Notes: generated by a model not told the origin, from the letters alone. A DNA stretch of 64,000 nucleotides from Bacillus sp. S3 (GCF_005154805.1 NZ_CP039727.1:1361501-1425500); one strand, 5' to 3'. Shown: positions 9,977 through 23,589, counted from the first letter of the stretch. Translations and numbers: made by a program.

Positions 9977-10852
9977 ATGGAAGACATCCTTCGGCCTATT
10001 TACCAAGAAAGGGCGAGTCAATCAAATACCCTTGGAGTCTTGTTGGTTGAAAAAAAACAAAAATCAAGTCATATTACCGATTCATTTGATGTCATATTAT
10101 TAATCATTGTTAAACAGGCTGACCAGCCGTTATTTGTTAAGCATTATACGTATAACAACAAGAAGGCAGCTATGCATGTGATTGAAGAGGCGCAACTGGA
10201 GGAATGGCTGCTGCTAGGCACAAATCGAAAAATTTTTGAATGGATTCATGAGGCTAGAATTCTTTTTGATCGGAACGAATATGTCGCCAATTTAATAACG
10301 GAACTAAGGGAATTTCCTTTTAACGGTCGAAAAATTAAAATGGGCCTGGAATTTGCAAAGTTAATTCGACGATATGTAGATGGCAAAGCGTTATTTGAAA
10401 GCAAACAATATTTAGATGCTTATAATCATGTTGTTCATTCCTTACACCATCTTGCCAGATTAGCGGTAATAGAAAACGGGCTTCACCCGGAACTTACGGT
10501 GTGGCACCAAGTAAAACAAATAGAACCGGAAATCTTTAAATTATATGAAGAACTTGTAAACAGTGAAGAAACACTTGAGAAAAGACTTGAACTTTTGTTC
10601 CTTGCAAGTGAATTTATGATTTATTCCAGAACAAAAATTTGCACTTCTCATTTATTAGAGGTTTTAAGCCGGAAGGAACATTGGGTTTTTAATGAAATCA
10701 TGAATGAGTCTGAATTAATTCCATACTCAGTTGATTTAGCAGTACTGCTCGAATATTTGATTGAAAAACATTTAGTAGATGTAGTCAATATAGAAACTAA
10801 GGGTCACGGTGTTTTTCATCGTTGTTATCAGGTAAATAAAAAATTATTGTAA
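9977..10852 (+). CDS. ygxA: YgxA nucleotidyltransferase-like protein
   Basis: 291-residue soluble protein occupying the position of ygxA immediately upstream of an rrn operon in B. subtilis. The N-terminus (about 15-110) looks like a degenerate nucleotidyltransferase domain and the central part is helical. I do not see an intact GSxxxxD-xD catalytic motif, so activity is doubtful. The ATG follows TTGGAGGAATGATGA. The name rests on synteny and overall resemblance. Confidence 0.85.
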   Translation: MEDILRPIYQERASQSNTLGVLLVEKKQKSSHITDSFDVILLIIVKQADQPLFVKHYTYNNKKAAMHVIEEAQLEEWLLLGTNRKIFEWIHEARILFDRNEYVANLITELREFPFNGRKIKMGLEFAKLIRRYVDGKALFESKQYLDAYNHVVHSLHHLARLAVIENGLHPELTVWHQVKQIEPEIFKLYEELVNSEETLEKRLELLFLASEFMIYSRTKICTSHLLEVLSRKEHWVFNEIMNESELIPYSVDLAVLLEYLIEKHLVDVVNIETKGHGVFHRCYQVNKKLL

Positions 10853-10869
10853 AAAAACAATAAAATGTA

Positions 10870-10898
10870 TTGACCTTTTAAAGAATACTTGGTATATT
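10870..10898 (+). promoter_or_regulatory. rrn promoter P1
   Basis: TTGACC at 10870 and TATATT at 10893 with a 17-base spacer. It is the upstream member of a tandem pair before 16S. Confidence 0.8.
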
Positions 10899-10960
10899 AA
10901 TAACCGTCGCTGCGAAACATTCACATAAAACTTTCGCGGGTGACGGTTTAAAAAAAGATA

Positions 10961-10990
10961 TTGACATCGTAAAAAGCTTTGTGGTATATT
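10961..10990 (+). promoter_or_regulatory. rrn promoter P2
   Basis: TTGACA at 10961 and TATATT at 10985, spacer 18 bases, preceded by an A-rich tract that could act as an UP element. Tandem promoters 90 bases apart are typical of Bacillus rrn operons. Confidence 0.85.
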
Positions 10991-11125
10991 GATAAAGTCG
11001 CTTACGACAGATAATCGAAATTGTTCTTTGAAAACTAAACAAACAAAAACGTCAACAAACAATAATATTTGCTTCTTATATAGAAGTAAAGCCAACGTTT
11101 TAAATTATGAGCTAATCAACTCAAC

Positions 11126-12683
<1,558 letters not shown>

Positions 12684-12871
12684 ATAATGCAGTCCTTTCG
12701 GACTGATAATAAGGTTGACGTTTCTTGTTTGTTTAGTTTTGAGGGAGCAATTCTCTCAAGACTTTTTTGTTCCTTGAAAACTAGATAATCGTAAGAAGAA
12801 GCAAAGTAAACATCGAGTAATCGCCATTTTAGTTTTTCTCTCTTATTGAATAAGAGTTATAAACCTTTTTA

Positions 12872-15807
<2,936 letters not shown>

Positions 15808-15890
15808 TTTCAAATTGGTTGAACTCGTTTTTACAAAAACTTCTTCTGCATTATCTAGTTTTGAGGGAATGAAAAAAATTAAATTTCCTC

Positions 15891-15918
15891 TTGAAAAATA
15901 TGAAAAAGACATTATAAT
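15891..15918 (+). promoter_or_regulatory. Possible internal promoter before 5S and the tRNA array
   Basis: TTGAAA at 15891 and consensus TATAAT at 15913 with a 16-base spacer, 22 bases before 5S. It could give extra transcription of 5S and tRNAs. This is a sequence match only. Confidence 0.35.
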
Positions 15919-15939
15919 AGAATAGTGTCGATAAAATAG

Positions 15940-16056
<117 letters not shown>

Positions 16057-16070
16057 TGTAATCATATTAT

Positions 16071-16145
16071 TCCGCAGTAGCTCAGTGGTAGAGCTATCGG
16101 CTGTTAACCGATCGGTCGTAGGTTCGAGTCCTACCTGCGGAGCCA
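16071..16145 (+). tRNA. tRNA-Asn (GTT)
   Basis: Cloverleaf with acceptor TCCGCAG/CTGCGGA, anticodon GTT and encoded CCA. It is the first tRNA after 5S. Confidence 0.97.
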
Positions 16146-16153
16146 TTTTTGTT

Positions 16154-16245
16154 GGAGAGCTGTCCGAGTGGCCGAAGGAGCACGATTGGAAATCGTGTAG
16201 GCGGGTAACCCTGTCTCAAGGGTTCAAATCCCTTGCTCTCCGCCA
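16154..16245 (+). tRNA. tRNA-Ser (GGA)
   Basis: 92-base class II tRNA with a long variable arm, anticodon GGA and encoded CCA. Confidence 0.97.
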
Positions 16246-16265
16246 TAAAAACATTGTAACAATAT

Positions 16266-16340
16266 GGCCCCTTGGTCAAGCGGTTAAGACACCGCCCTTT
16301 CACGGCGGTAACACGGGTTCGAATCCCGTAGGGGTCACCA
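16266..16340 (+). tRNA. tRNA-Glu (TTC)
   Basis: Acceptor GGCCCCT/AGGGGTC, anticodon TTC in loop CTTTCAC, encoded CCA. Confidence 0.97.
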
Positions 16341-16343
16341 TTT

Positions 16344-16419
16344 GGAGGATTAGCTCAGCTGGGAGAGCATCTGCCTTACAAGCAGAGGGTCGGCGGTTCG
16401 ATCCCGTCATCCTCCACCA
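16344..16419 (+). tRNA. tRNA-Val (TAC)
   Basis: Acceptor GGAGGAT/ATCCTCC, anticodon TAC, encoded CCA; 3 bases after tRNA-Glu. Confidence 0.97.
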
Positions 16420-16443
16420 TAATGCTCTAATTATTATTATTAT

Positions 16444-16517
<74 letters not shown>

Positions 16518-16520
16518 TTT

Positions 16521-16597
16521 GGTCTGGTAGTTCAGTTGGTTAGAATGCCTGCCTGTCACGCAGGAGGTCGCGGGTTCGAGTCCCGTCCAGACCGCCA
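16521..16597 (+). tRNA. tRNA-Asp (GTC)
   Basis: Acceptor GGTCTGG/CCAGACC, anticodon GTC, encoded CCA. Confidence 0.97.
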
Positions 16598-16605
16598 TTT
16601 AGAGT

Positions 16606-16681
16606 GGCTCAGTAGCTCAGTCGGTAGAGCAAAGGACTGAAAATCCTTGTGTCGGCGGTTCGATTCCGTCCTGAGCCACCA
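16606..16681 (+). tRNA. tRNA-Phe (GAA)
   Basis: Acceptor GGCTCAG/CTGAGCC, anticodon GAA, encoded CCA. Confidence 0.97.
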
Positions 16682-16700
16682 TTTATTCATTTAATTGATT

Positions 16701-16773
16701 GCCGATGTAGCTCAATTGGTAGAGCAACTGAATCGTAATCAGTAGGTTGGGGGTTCAATTCCTCTCGTCGGCA
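16701..16773 (+). tRNA. tRNA-Thr (CGT)
   Basis: Acceptor GCCGATG/CGTCGGC. The anticodon stem ACTGA/TCAGT encloses ATCGTAA, giving anticodon CGT, which reads ACG. The 3' end reads ACCT, so CCA is incomplete. As I remember it, the equivalent B. subtilis array position has a TGT tRNA-Thr. Confidence 0.92.
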
Positions 16774-16801
16774 CCTTAAGCTGACAATAACATATTATAG
16801 T

Positions 16802-16886
16802 GGAGGGGTAGCGAAGTGGCTAAACGCGGCGGACTGTAAATCCGCTCCCTCCGGGTTCGGCGGTTCGAATCCGTCCCCCTCCACCA
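16802..16886 (+). tRNA. tRNA-Tyr (GTA)
   Basis: 85-base class II tRNA with long variable arm, anticodon GTA, encoded CCA. Confidence 0.96.
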
Positions 16887-16895
16887 TTTATTTAT

Positions 16896-16969
16896 AGGGG
16901 TATAGTTTAAAGGTAGAACGAAGGTCTCCAAAACCTTTGGTGTGGGTTCAATTCCTACTACCCCTGCCA
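16896..16969 (+). tRNA. tRNA-Trp (CCA)
   Basis: Acceptor AGGGGTA/TACCCCT, anticodon CCA in loop CTCCAAA, encoded CCA end. Confidence 0.97.
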
Positions 16970-16979
16970 ATCATATTGT

Positions 16980-17056
16980 GGCGATTGTGGCGAAGTGGTT
17001 AACGCATCGGATTGTGGTTCCGACATTCGTGGGTTCGATTCCCATCAGTCGCCCCA
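16980..17056 (+). tRNA. tRNA-His (GTG)
   Basis: Acceptor GCGATTG/CAGTCGC with the extra 5' G (16980) opposite C73, diagnostic of tRNA-His. Anticodon GTG; CCA encoded. Confidence 0.96.
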
Positions 17057-17079
17057 TAAAAATATTTTATTATTATCAT

Positions 17080-17154
17080 TGGGCTATAGCCAAGCGGTAA
17101 GGCATCGCACTTTGACTGCGACATGCGTTGGTTCAAATCCAGCTAGCCCAGCCA
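17080..17154 (+). tRNA. tRNA-Gln (TTG)
   Basis: Acceptor TGGGCTA/TAGCCCA, anticodon TTG, encoded CCA. Confidence 0.97.
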
Positions 17155-17158
17155 TTCT

Positions 17159-17233
17159 GCGGAAGTAGTTCAGTGGTAGAACACCACCTTGCCAAGGTGG
17201 GGGTCGCGGGTTCGAATCCCGTCTTCCGCTCCA
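17159..17233 (+). tRNA. tRNA-Gly (GCC)
   Basis: Acceptor GCGGAAG/CTTCCGC, anticodon GCC, encoded CCA; 4 bases after tRNA-Gln. Confidence 0.97.
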
Positions 17234-17241
17234 AAATATAC

Positions 17242-17315
<74 letters not shown>

Positions 17316-17355
17316 AATTTTATCTTTCATGGATTAGAATAAGTAATTGATTTTT

Positions 17356-17441
17356 GCCGGGGTGGCGGAACTGGCAGACGCACAGGACTTAAAATCCTGC
17401 GGTAGGTGACTACCGTACCGGTTCGATTCCGGTTCTCGGCA
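17356..17441 (+). tRNA. tRNA-Leu (TAA)
   Basis: Class II tRNA with long variable arm, anticodon TAA. The 3' end reads ATTGC, so CCA is not encoded. Confidence 0.95.
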
Positions 17442-17462
17442 TTGCTTCAAACATCTTAATAC

Positions 17463-17544
17463 GCCGGTGTGGCGGAATTGGCAGACGCGCACGACTCAAA
17501 ATCGTGTTCCGTGAGGAGTGTCGGTTCGACCCCGACCACCGGTA
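17463..17544 (+). tRNA. tRNA-Leu (CAA)
   Basis: Class II tRNA, anticodon CAA. The 3' end is ATCA rather than ACCA, so CCA must be repaired or added. Last tRNA before the array terminator. Confidence 0.95.
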
Positions 17545-17557
17545 TCAATTCGATGAT

Positions 17558-17602
17558 AAAAAGGTTTTTCACATACCATGTGGAAAACCTTTTTTGTTTT
17601 TT
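17558..17602 (+). terminator. Terminator of the rrn-tRNA operon
   Basis: Hairpin with arms around AAAAAGGTTTTTCACAT and ATGTGGAAAACCTTTTTT, followed by T-rich sequence. It ends the unit begun at the rrn promoters. Confidence 0.85.
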
Positions 17603-17692
17603 ATTCGTATGATGGACAATTCGCAGAAGAAAAAACATAAAGAAGCGTTGTTTAGTAAAGTGAAAAAAATCGACAAATTTCGATGAAGCTAC

Positions 17693-17721
17693 TTGACGTA
17701 TCGAAGAATTGTGTGTATTAT
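17693..17721 (+). promoter_or_regulatory. Promoter of the separate tRNA-Gly
   Basis: TTGACG at 17693 and TATTAT at 17716 with a 17-base spacer, followed by tRNA-Gly about 44 bases later. It makes this tRNA independent of the rrn operon. Confidence 0.75.
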
Positions 17722-17764
17722 AATAACAGTCAGTTCATCAATTTGTCATATTTAATCAAAACAT

Positions 17765-17838
17765 GCGGGTGTAGTTTACTGGTAAAACCTCAGCCTTCCA
17801 AGCTGATGTAGTGGGTTCGATTCCCATCACCCGCTCCA
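17765..17838 (+). tRNA. tRNA-Gly (TCC)
   Basis: Acceptor GCGGGTG/CACCCGC, anticodon TCC, encoded CCA. It lies beyond the array terminator, with its own promoter and terminator. Confidence 0.97.
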
Positions 17839-17850
17839 TACATATTAACT

Positions 17851-17896
17851 AACGCAGTGTATCGTTACATAGGAGAACGATGCATTGCGTTTTTTC
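17851..17896 (+). terminator. Terminator of tRNA-Gly
   Basis: Arms AACGCAGTGTATCGTT and AACGATGCATTGCGTT (one mismatch) followed by TTTTT. Confidence 0.85.
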
Positions 17897-17919
17897 ATTA
17901 CATTAAAAAAGGATGCCTT

Positions 17920-18588
17920 CTAGCATTCAAGAATATGAAATGTACCTTCCCCGCCATGAATTTGTAAAAACATGTCCATTAATGAAAGTGTCAGCTTTTC
18001 AGCATTTTCGATATCGGTTGATGGCCGTAAATAAATGATTTGTAAAGCATTTTTCGTAGTATATTTTACGGGTGTTCGTTCTGAATCGACAAACGGGCTG
18101 CCAAAAGGTCCCTCTTGATCAGCGGCCAAAAGTAAACGATCTAAAGAATTTTTCCTCCCGTTTAATCCTATGTACTCCTCGCCGGCTTTACCAATTCGTA
18201 TTTCAACTGACCCTTGGATAAGATCAAGGTCATAAATTCCAATCGGCACTTGATACTGAAGTGAAAAAAAATTATTGATATCAATAGCACTTTGCACCGA
18301 AGAAAGATAATTTTGCGATTGTACCCGTCTATATAAGCTTTCTGCAGAGGGACGGTAGCGATTTGGATCTTTACCAGTCTGTTTAAATACGTTGCGCCAT
18401 TCTTGTAAGCCCGGAAGGTCTGTTACATTAGTGTTTTCTAAATCAAAATAAATCGACTCTTGAAAAAGCTGCAGTCTGCCCTTAAGCATTTGTGGTGAAT
18501 CTCCTACTGTGATATTTCTGTATTCAATTACCCCAAGTTTAAAGCCGGGAATTTGCTCGATTATTTCCGTTGAAAGTTGAATTTCCAA
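17920..18588 (-). CDS. B3/B4 domain protein (tRNA-editing-like)
   Basis: 222-residue soluble protein of the B3/4 family, related to the editing module of the phenylalanyl-tRNA synthetase beta subunit. Visible family features are the central WRNVFKQTGKDPNRYRPSAE region and the DLIQGSVEIRIG stretch. Stand-alone members are thought to hydrolyse mischarged tRNA, but its substrate is not known. The TTG at 18588 is chosen because GGAGGTGG is five bases upstream; reading from 18603 would place the ribosome site inside the gene. It faces away from queG. Confidence 0.85.
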   Translation of the reverse strand: MEIQLSTEIIEQIPGFKLGVIEYRNITVGDSPQMLKGRLQLFQESIYFDLENTNVTDLPGLQEWRNVFKQTGKDPNRYRPSAESLYRRVQSQNYLSSVQSAIDINNFFSLQYQVPIGIYDLDLIQGSVEIRIGKAGEEYIGLNGRKNSLDRLLLAADQEGPFGSPFVDSERTPVKYTTKNALQIIYLRPSTDIENAEKLTLSLMDMFLQIHGGEGTFHILEC

Positions 18589-18698
18589 CGATTCCACCTC
18601 CAAATTTCATTAAAAATAGTTTATCATAATTAGATGTGCAGCTAATAATCTTATCAACTTTAAAATAGACGAAGTATTTTGGAAAGGAGGGAATTGAA

Positions 18699-19829
18699 AT
18701 GGATGTAAATAGATTAAAAACTGAACTTATTGCCTTCAGTAAAGAGATTGGCATTGATAAAATCGGGTTCACTACAGCAGATCCATTCGATGAATTAAAA
18801 AATCGTTTAATTAGACAGCAGGCTCTTGGCTATCAATCAGGATTTGAGGAGCCGGATATCGAGAAACGAGTTACACCCTCATTGCTGCTTGAAGAGCCTC
18901 GCTCAATTATTTCGATTGCCCTCGCTTATCCATCAAAAATGAAGGAACGGAAGGAAGGCAGGAAGGGTGAGCGGAGAGGGATATTCAGCAGAGCCTCTTG
19001 GGGGCTAGATTATCATCATATTCTTCGGGACCGGTTGAAAAGGCTGGAAGAATTTATTATCTCTAATATCCCTGATGCCCGGTTAAGATCAATGGTTGAT
19101 ACTGGGGAGCTATCAGACCGGGCAGTTGCTGAAAGAGCCGGAATTGGCTGGAGCGGAAAAAACTGTGCCATTATTACACCGGAATTTGGCTCCTACGTAT
19201 ATATAGGAGAAATGATAACAAGTATTCCGTTTGAACCGGACACACGAATAGAGGACCAATGCGGGTCTTGCACAAAGTGTTTAGATGCCTGTCCTACAGG
19301 TGCTTTAGTCCAAGGCGGGCAGATTAACGCTCAGCGCTGTATATCATTTTTAACACAGACAAAAGGATTTATTCCTGATGAGTTTCGGGAAAAGATTGGG
19401 AATCGTGTTTACGGCTGTGATTCCTGTCAGACTGCATGTCCGCATAACAAAGGGAAAAACTTTTATTTTCACTCGGAAATGGAGCCCGACCCTGAAGTAG
19501 CCAAGCCCCTGTTAAAGCCGATTTTATCGCTAAGCAACCGCGAATTTAAAAATAAGTTCGGCTATGTCTCGGGTTCATGGAGAGGAAAGAAACCCATTCA
19601 GCGGAATGCGATGATTGCACTTGGCCATTTTAAAGATGAAACGGCTATTCCTGAATTAACTGAGGTTTTAGTAAAAGAAGTAAGTCCCGTTGCAAGGGGA
19701 ACGGCTGCATGGGCATTAGGGAAAATTGGCAGCGCCAAGGCATTAACTGCCCTTTTAACAGCCAAAGAAAATGAAGCTGATACTGAGGTTCTTGAAGAAA
19801 TTAATAAAGCATTAAGTTTTTTCCAATAA
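18699..19829 (+). CDS. queG: Epoxyqueuosine reductase
   Basis: Catalyses the last step of queuosine synthesis in tRNA, reducing epoxyqueuosine with a cobalamin cofactor and two 4Fe-4S clusters. The 376-residue protein has the active-site region VDTGELSDRAVAERAGIGW (Asp134), the first cluster CGSCTKCLDACP (Cys188, 191, 194, 198), and the second cluster from Cys214, Cys240, Cys243 and Cys247. A C-terminal HEAT-like repeat (about 300-370) binds tRNA in the family. The ATG follows GAAAGGAGGG. It heads the block corresponding to B. subtilis yhbA-yhbB-trmL. Confidence 0.95.
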   Translation: MDVNRLKTELIAFSKEIGIDKIGFTTADPFDELKNRLIRQQALGYQSGFEEPDIEKRVTPSLLLEEPRSIISIALAYPSKMKERKEGRKGERRGIFSRASWGLDYHHILRDRLKRLEEFIISNIPDARLRSMVDTGELSDRAVAERAGIGWSGKNCAIITPEFGSYVYIGEMITSIPFEPDTRIEDQCGSCTKCLDACPTGALVQGGQINAQRCISFLTQTKGFIPDEFREKIGNRVYGCDSCQTACPHNKGKNFYFHSEMEPDPEVAKPLLKPILSLSNREFKNKFGYVSGSWRGKKPIQRNAMIALGHFKDETAIPELTEVLVKEVSPVARGTAAWALGKIGSAKALTALLTAKENEADTEVLEEINKALSFFQ

Positions 19830-19830
19830 G

Positions 19831-19860
19831 AAAAGAGCAAACCGTTTTGCTCTTTTTTTA
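19831..19860 (+). terminator. Terminator after queG
   Basis: GAGCAAA/TTTTGCTC hairpin followed by seven T. Confidence 0.8.
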
Positions 19861-19912
19861 TATTAAATCCCGCTTACCCTCATATGTATAAAAAGAGAGG
19901 AGGGTCAAGACC

Positions 19913-20791
19913 ATGCGTGAATTACTTCAAGATCTTTTTGAAAAAAGGGTAGATTTATTTGTATCGGAAAATAGGGGCAGTAAGCAGTTTTTTCCGAAGG
20001 CAGAAAAGAAACAGGCAGCAGCAGCGAAAAGGTCGGCAGAAATTGTTAAAGTGAAAGCTTTAGGAAACATCGTTGAGGAATCGGTAGAAGATGAATTTAA
20101 AATGATTAAATACAACGCCCATTATCAATATTTAATTAAACAGAAGGGTCAGCTATATCTTGAAGAAGAAATTGAAGAAAGAATTGCTAAGTTTTATAAA
20201 GGCGCTTTAGTTATGGATGAGGAAATAATAACGCCGATGCAACATCAAGAACCCGCTCAGGAAGTGATTGTACCGGAAATAGAAGACCGAGAAGAGCGGA
20301 TTAGCTATGAATATAACCGCTTAAAAGCGGTTCAATACGCAGAGCGCTGGTGGAATACCTATAATCCTGCCTTTCAAAAATTTGAAAATAACTGTACCAA
20401 TTATATATCTCAATGTCTCAGGGCGGGTGAGGCACCGATGAGAGGACATCCGAACCGCGGGAATGGCTGGTGGTACCAACGAACGAATTGGAGCTATAGC
20501 TGGGCAGTGGCGCATTCTCTTAAAAACTATTTAGGCAATTCTAAAAGCGGCCTCAGAGCAAGAGAAGTCAGCAGCCCAGACCAGCTGATATTAGGAGACG
20601 TTATTTGCTATGACTTTGAGGGCGACGGCAGGTTTAATCATAACACAATTGTTACTGGAAGGGATGCGTATGGCATGCCCTTAGTGAATGCTAATACCTA
20701 CAATAGCCGGATGCGCTACTGGGCATATGAAGATTCCTCCGCATATACTCCAAATATTAAATATCGGTTTTATACCATCATTGATAACTGA
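19913..20791 (+). CDS. yhbB: Amidase-domain protein (YhbB-like)
   Basis: 292 residues. The C-terminal half (about 135-290) is a putative amidase domain (Amidase_6) with NNCTNYISQ carrying the likely nucleophilic Cys, GDVICYDFEGDG and HNTIVTGRD with the likely catalytic His. This is a cysteine-peptidase-like arrangement used on cell-wall peptides in related families. The N-terminal half is charged and helical. No signal peptide is visible, so it may act in the mother cell or on forespore wall. Strong AGGAGGG precedes the ATG. Its position between queG and trmL matches yhbB. Confidence 0.87.
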   Translation: MRELLQDLFEKRVDLFVSENRGSKQFFPKAEKKQAAAAKRSAEIVKVKALGNIVEESVEDEFKMIKYNAHYQYLIKQKGQLYLEEEIEERIAKFYKGALVMDEEIITPMQHQEPAQEVIVPEIEDREERISYEYNRLKAVQYAERWWNTYNPAFQKFENNCTNYISQCLRAGEAPMRGHPNRGNGWWYQRTNWSYSWAVAHSLKNYLGNSKSGLRAREVSSPDQLILGDVICYDFEGDGRFNHNTIVTGRDAYGMPLVNANTYNSRMRYWAYEDSSAYTPNIKYRFYTIIDN

Positions 20792-20861
20792 GTTTTGTAT
20801 TTGTATGGATTAATGAAAGTGGTATAATTGCCTGTAGACGTTTTTATTCGAGGTGAAATTC

Positions 20862-21335
20862 GTGTCAATACATGTAGTGCTATATCAACCACAAATACCA
20901 TCTAATACAGGGAATATTGCCCGCACGTGTGCAGGAACCGATACGGCTTTACATTTAATCCGTCCGTTAGGTTTTTCCACGGATGACAAGATGTTGAAAA
21001 GAGCTGGATTGGATTATTGGGAACATGTAAATATTGCTTACTATGATTCATTAAAAGAGTTTTATGAGAAGAATGCCGGCGGGGAATTTTTCTATATTAC
21101 GAAATTTGGTGAAAAACAATACAGCAGCTTTGATTATAGTCATTCGGAAAAAGATTATTATTTTATTTTTGGACGTGAAACAACAGGTCTTCCAAAGGAC
21201 GTAATTGAAAATAATAAAGAAACGGCCTTGAGAATTCCGATGACTGAAAATATTCGTTCCTTAAATTTGTCCAATACTGCTGCTATTCTCATTTACGAAG
21301 CATTACGCCAGCAAAATTTTGCGCATTTAAAATAA
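20862..21335 (+). CDS. trmL: tRNA (cytidine(34)-2'-O)-methyltransferase
   Basis: SPOUT methyltransferase that modifies the wobble base of leucine tRNAs; called CspR in older Bacillus annotation. 157 residues with the N-terminal PQIPSNTGNIAR, FGRETTGLP and the knot motif LNLSNTAAILIYE. The GTG at 20862 is six bases after GAGGTG; an in-frame GTG at 20853 would overlap that site. Confidence 0.94.
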   Translation: MSIHVVLYQPQIPSNTGNIARTCAGTDTALHLIRPLGFSTDDKMLKRAGLDYWEHVNIAYYDSLKEFYEKNAGGEFFYITKFGEKQYSSFDYSHSEKDYYFIFGRETTGLPKDVIENNKETALRIPMTENIRSLNLSNTAAILIYEALRQQNFAHLK

Positions 21336-21367
21336 AAAAAGCTGCCACAATCGGCAGCCTTTTTTTA
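21335..21367 (+). terminator. Terminator of trmL
   Basis: GCTGCC/GGCAGC stem with 6-base loop, A-run before and T-run after; could serve both strands. Confidence 0.85.
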
Positions 21368-21460
21368 TTATTTATTTGTTCCCGGTTTGTCGTTATAACC
21401 TGCAGTGAAGATAGCCGCTAAGAATGCGATCATGACTAAAACAACGATGAAAGTATTCAT
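21368..21460 (-). CDS. 30-residue single-span membrane peptide
   Basis: A short ORF, absent from a typical length-filtered gene list. It starts MNTFIVVLVMIAFLAAIF and ends with a short hydrophilic tail (GYNDKPGTNK). An AAGGAGGA sequence sits about 9 bases before the ATG on the minus strand, and the gene ends at the shared terminator. The single hydrophobic helix suggests a membrane micropeptide; small proteins of this kind are common next to sporulation genes, but I do not recognise its function. Confidence 0.65.
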   Translation of the reverse strand: MNTFIVVLVMIAFLAAIFTAGYNDKPGTNK

Positions 21461-21669
21461 GATATGTAATGTCCTCCTTAATTTATCCGATTTTTCATGT
21501 TAAACATATAGTTTTATTATAGCCTATCTTTAAGAAATGAAAAGTGCAATATTCCTTTTATTAAAATAAAAAAGATAGATGGTAACGCAATATGGTTACG
21601 CATGTTCAAAGGATTAAGTGCATAGAGTATATTAATCGTCTCTGATTAAGCTACAGGGGGAGGGTATAT

Positions 21670-23565
21670 ATGGATATTCTAAAAAAAATCGAGATGTTTC
21701 GTGAAGAAGAGGAAAAACTGCGTTGGGAAGGTTCATTTGCCGATTACTTATTGTTGTTAAAGGAAAAGCCATGGGTAGCACAATCTGCACATTCTCGAGT
21801 TTATAATATGATCAAGGATGCCGGAATTGAAGAAGTAAAAGGGACGAAGAAGTACAAATTCTTTAGCAATCAATTATTTGGATTAGAAGAATCATTGGAG
21901 AGGCTTGTTGAAGAGTATTTTCATCCAGCAGCCAAAAGGCTGGATGTCAGGAAACGGATTTTATTGTTAATGGGGCCAGTCAGCGGCGGGAAATCTACAC
22001 TTGTTACGATGTTAAAGAGGGGATTAGAAGGTTATTCGCATACCGATCGAGGCTCTGTTTTTGCCATCAAAGGCTGCCCAATGCACGAGGATCCACTGCA
22101 CTTAATTCCCCATCATTTGCGTGCTGATTTCCATGAGGAGTATGGTATCCGGATTGAAGGAAATCTTTCGCCGCTTAATATGATGCGCCTTGAGAAGGAA
22201 TACGGGGGCAGAATTGAAGATGTTTTAGTAGAAAGAATTTTCTTCTCTGAGGATAAACGAACAGGCATCGGAACGTTCAGTCCATCCGATCCAAAATCTC
22301 AGGATATCGCTGATTTAACAGGAAGTATTGATTTCTCCACCATTGCCGAATTTGGTTCTGAATCAGATCCCCGTGCCTACCGTTTCGATGGTGAGCTTAA
22401 TAAAGCGAACCGCGGGATGATGGAGTTCCAGGAGATGTTAAAATGTGATGAGAAATTCCTCTGGCACCTGCTATCTTTAACCCAAGAAGGAAACTTTAAA
22501 GCAGGAAGGTTTGCCTTAATAAGCGCTGACGAGCTCATTGTCGCGCACACAAATGAAACAGAATACCGTTCCTTTATTTCCAACAAGAAAAATGAAGCAC
22601 TTCATTCCAGAATTATCGTTATGCCGATTCCATATAACTTAAAGGCCTCACAGGAAGAACGAATATATGAAAAGATGATTAACGAAAGTGATGTTTCAGA
22701 TGTTCATATTGCCCCACATACATTAAAAGTGGCGGCGATGTTTACCATCTTAACACGCTTAAAGGAACCAAAAAAGGGTGATATTGATTTACTGAAAAAA
22801 ATGCGTCTTTATGATGGAGAGAGTGTAGAGGGCTTTAATACAGCTGATGTAGAGGAACTTAAACGCGAGTATCCAGATGAAGGGATGAGCGGAATTGATC
22901 CGCGTTATGTGATTAACCGTATTTCCTCGACGATTATTCGCAAGGAAGTACCTTCCATTAACGCATTAGACGTATTAAGATCATTAAAAGACGGGCTTGA
23001 CCAACATCCATCCATTACCGCTGAACTGCGCGACCGATATATGAATTATATCTCTTTAGCACGAAAAGAGTATGATAATATTGCAAAGAAGGAAGTTCAA
23101 AAGGCGTTTGTTTATTCGTATGAAGAGTCTGCTAAAACGCTCATGGACAATTATCTTGATAATGTGGAAGCGTATTGTAATAAAGCTAAACTTCGAGATC
23201 CTCTGACAGGAGAAGAAATTAATCCGGATGAAAAATTAATGAGGTCGATTGAAGAACAAATTGGCATCTCTGAAAATGCGAAAAAAGCTTTCAGAGAAGA
23301 AGTTTTAATCCGCATTTCCGCCTTTGCAAGAAAAGGGAAAAGGTTTGATTATAATTCGCATGACCGCCTAAGAGAGGCCATCCAGAAGAAACTGTTTGCA
23401 GATCTTAAGGATGTTGTCAAGATTACGACTTCTTCAAAAACACCAGATGAACAGCAATTAAAGAAAATCAACGATGTTGTTGCTCGTTTAGTTGATGAAC
23501 ATGGATATAATTCAACATCGGCAAATGAATTATTAAGGTATGTTGGAAGCTTATTAAATAGATAA
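21670..23565 (+). CDS. prkA: PrkA serine protein kinase / AAA+ protein
   Basis: 631 residues. The N-terminal AAA domain has Walker A GPVSGGKST (about residues 101-109) and the later region resembles kinase folds. In B. subtilis PrkA affects sporulation, and the protein has been described both as a kinase and as an ATP-dependent protease. It is partnered with yhbH (YeaH-like) as in most genomes. GGGGGAGGG precedes the ATG. The sequence is full length and intact. Confidence 0.95.
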   Translation: MDILKKIEMFREEEEKLRWEGSFADYLLLLKEKPWVAQSAHSRVYNMIKDAGIEEVKGTKKYKFFSNQLFGLEESLERLVEEYFHPAAKRLDVRKRILLLMGPVSGGKSTLVTMLKRGLEGYSHTDRGSVFAIKGCPMHEDPLHLIPHHLRADFHEEYGIRIEGNLSPLNMMRLEKEYGGRIEDVLVERIFFSEDKRTGIGTFSPSDPKSQDIADLTGSIDFSTIAEFGSESDPRAYRFDGELNKANRGMMEFQEMLKCDEKFLWHLLSLTQEGNFKAGRFALISADELIVAHTNETEYRSFISNKKNEALHSRIIVMPIPYNLKASQEERIYEKMINESDVSDVHIAPHTLKVAAMFTILTRLKEPKKGDIDLLKKMRLYDGESVEGFNTADVEELKREYPDEGMSGIDPRYVINRISSTIIRKEVPSINALDVLRSLKDGLDQHPSITAELRDRYMNYISLARKEYDNIAKKEVQKAFVYSYEESAKTLMDNYLDNVEAYCNKAKLRDPLTGEEINPDEKLMRSIEEQIGISENAKKAFREEVLIRISAFARKGKRFDYNSHDRLREAIQKKLFADLKDVVKITTSSKTPDEQQLKKINDVVARLVDEHGYNSTSANELLRYVGSLLNR

Positions 23566-23589
23566 TGAGGGGTAGAATTAAAATAGGAG

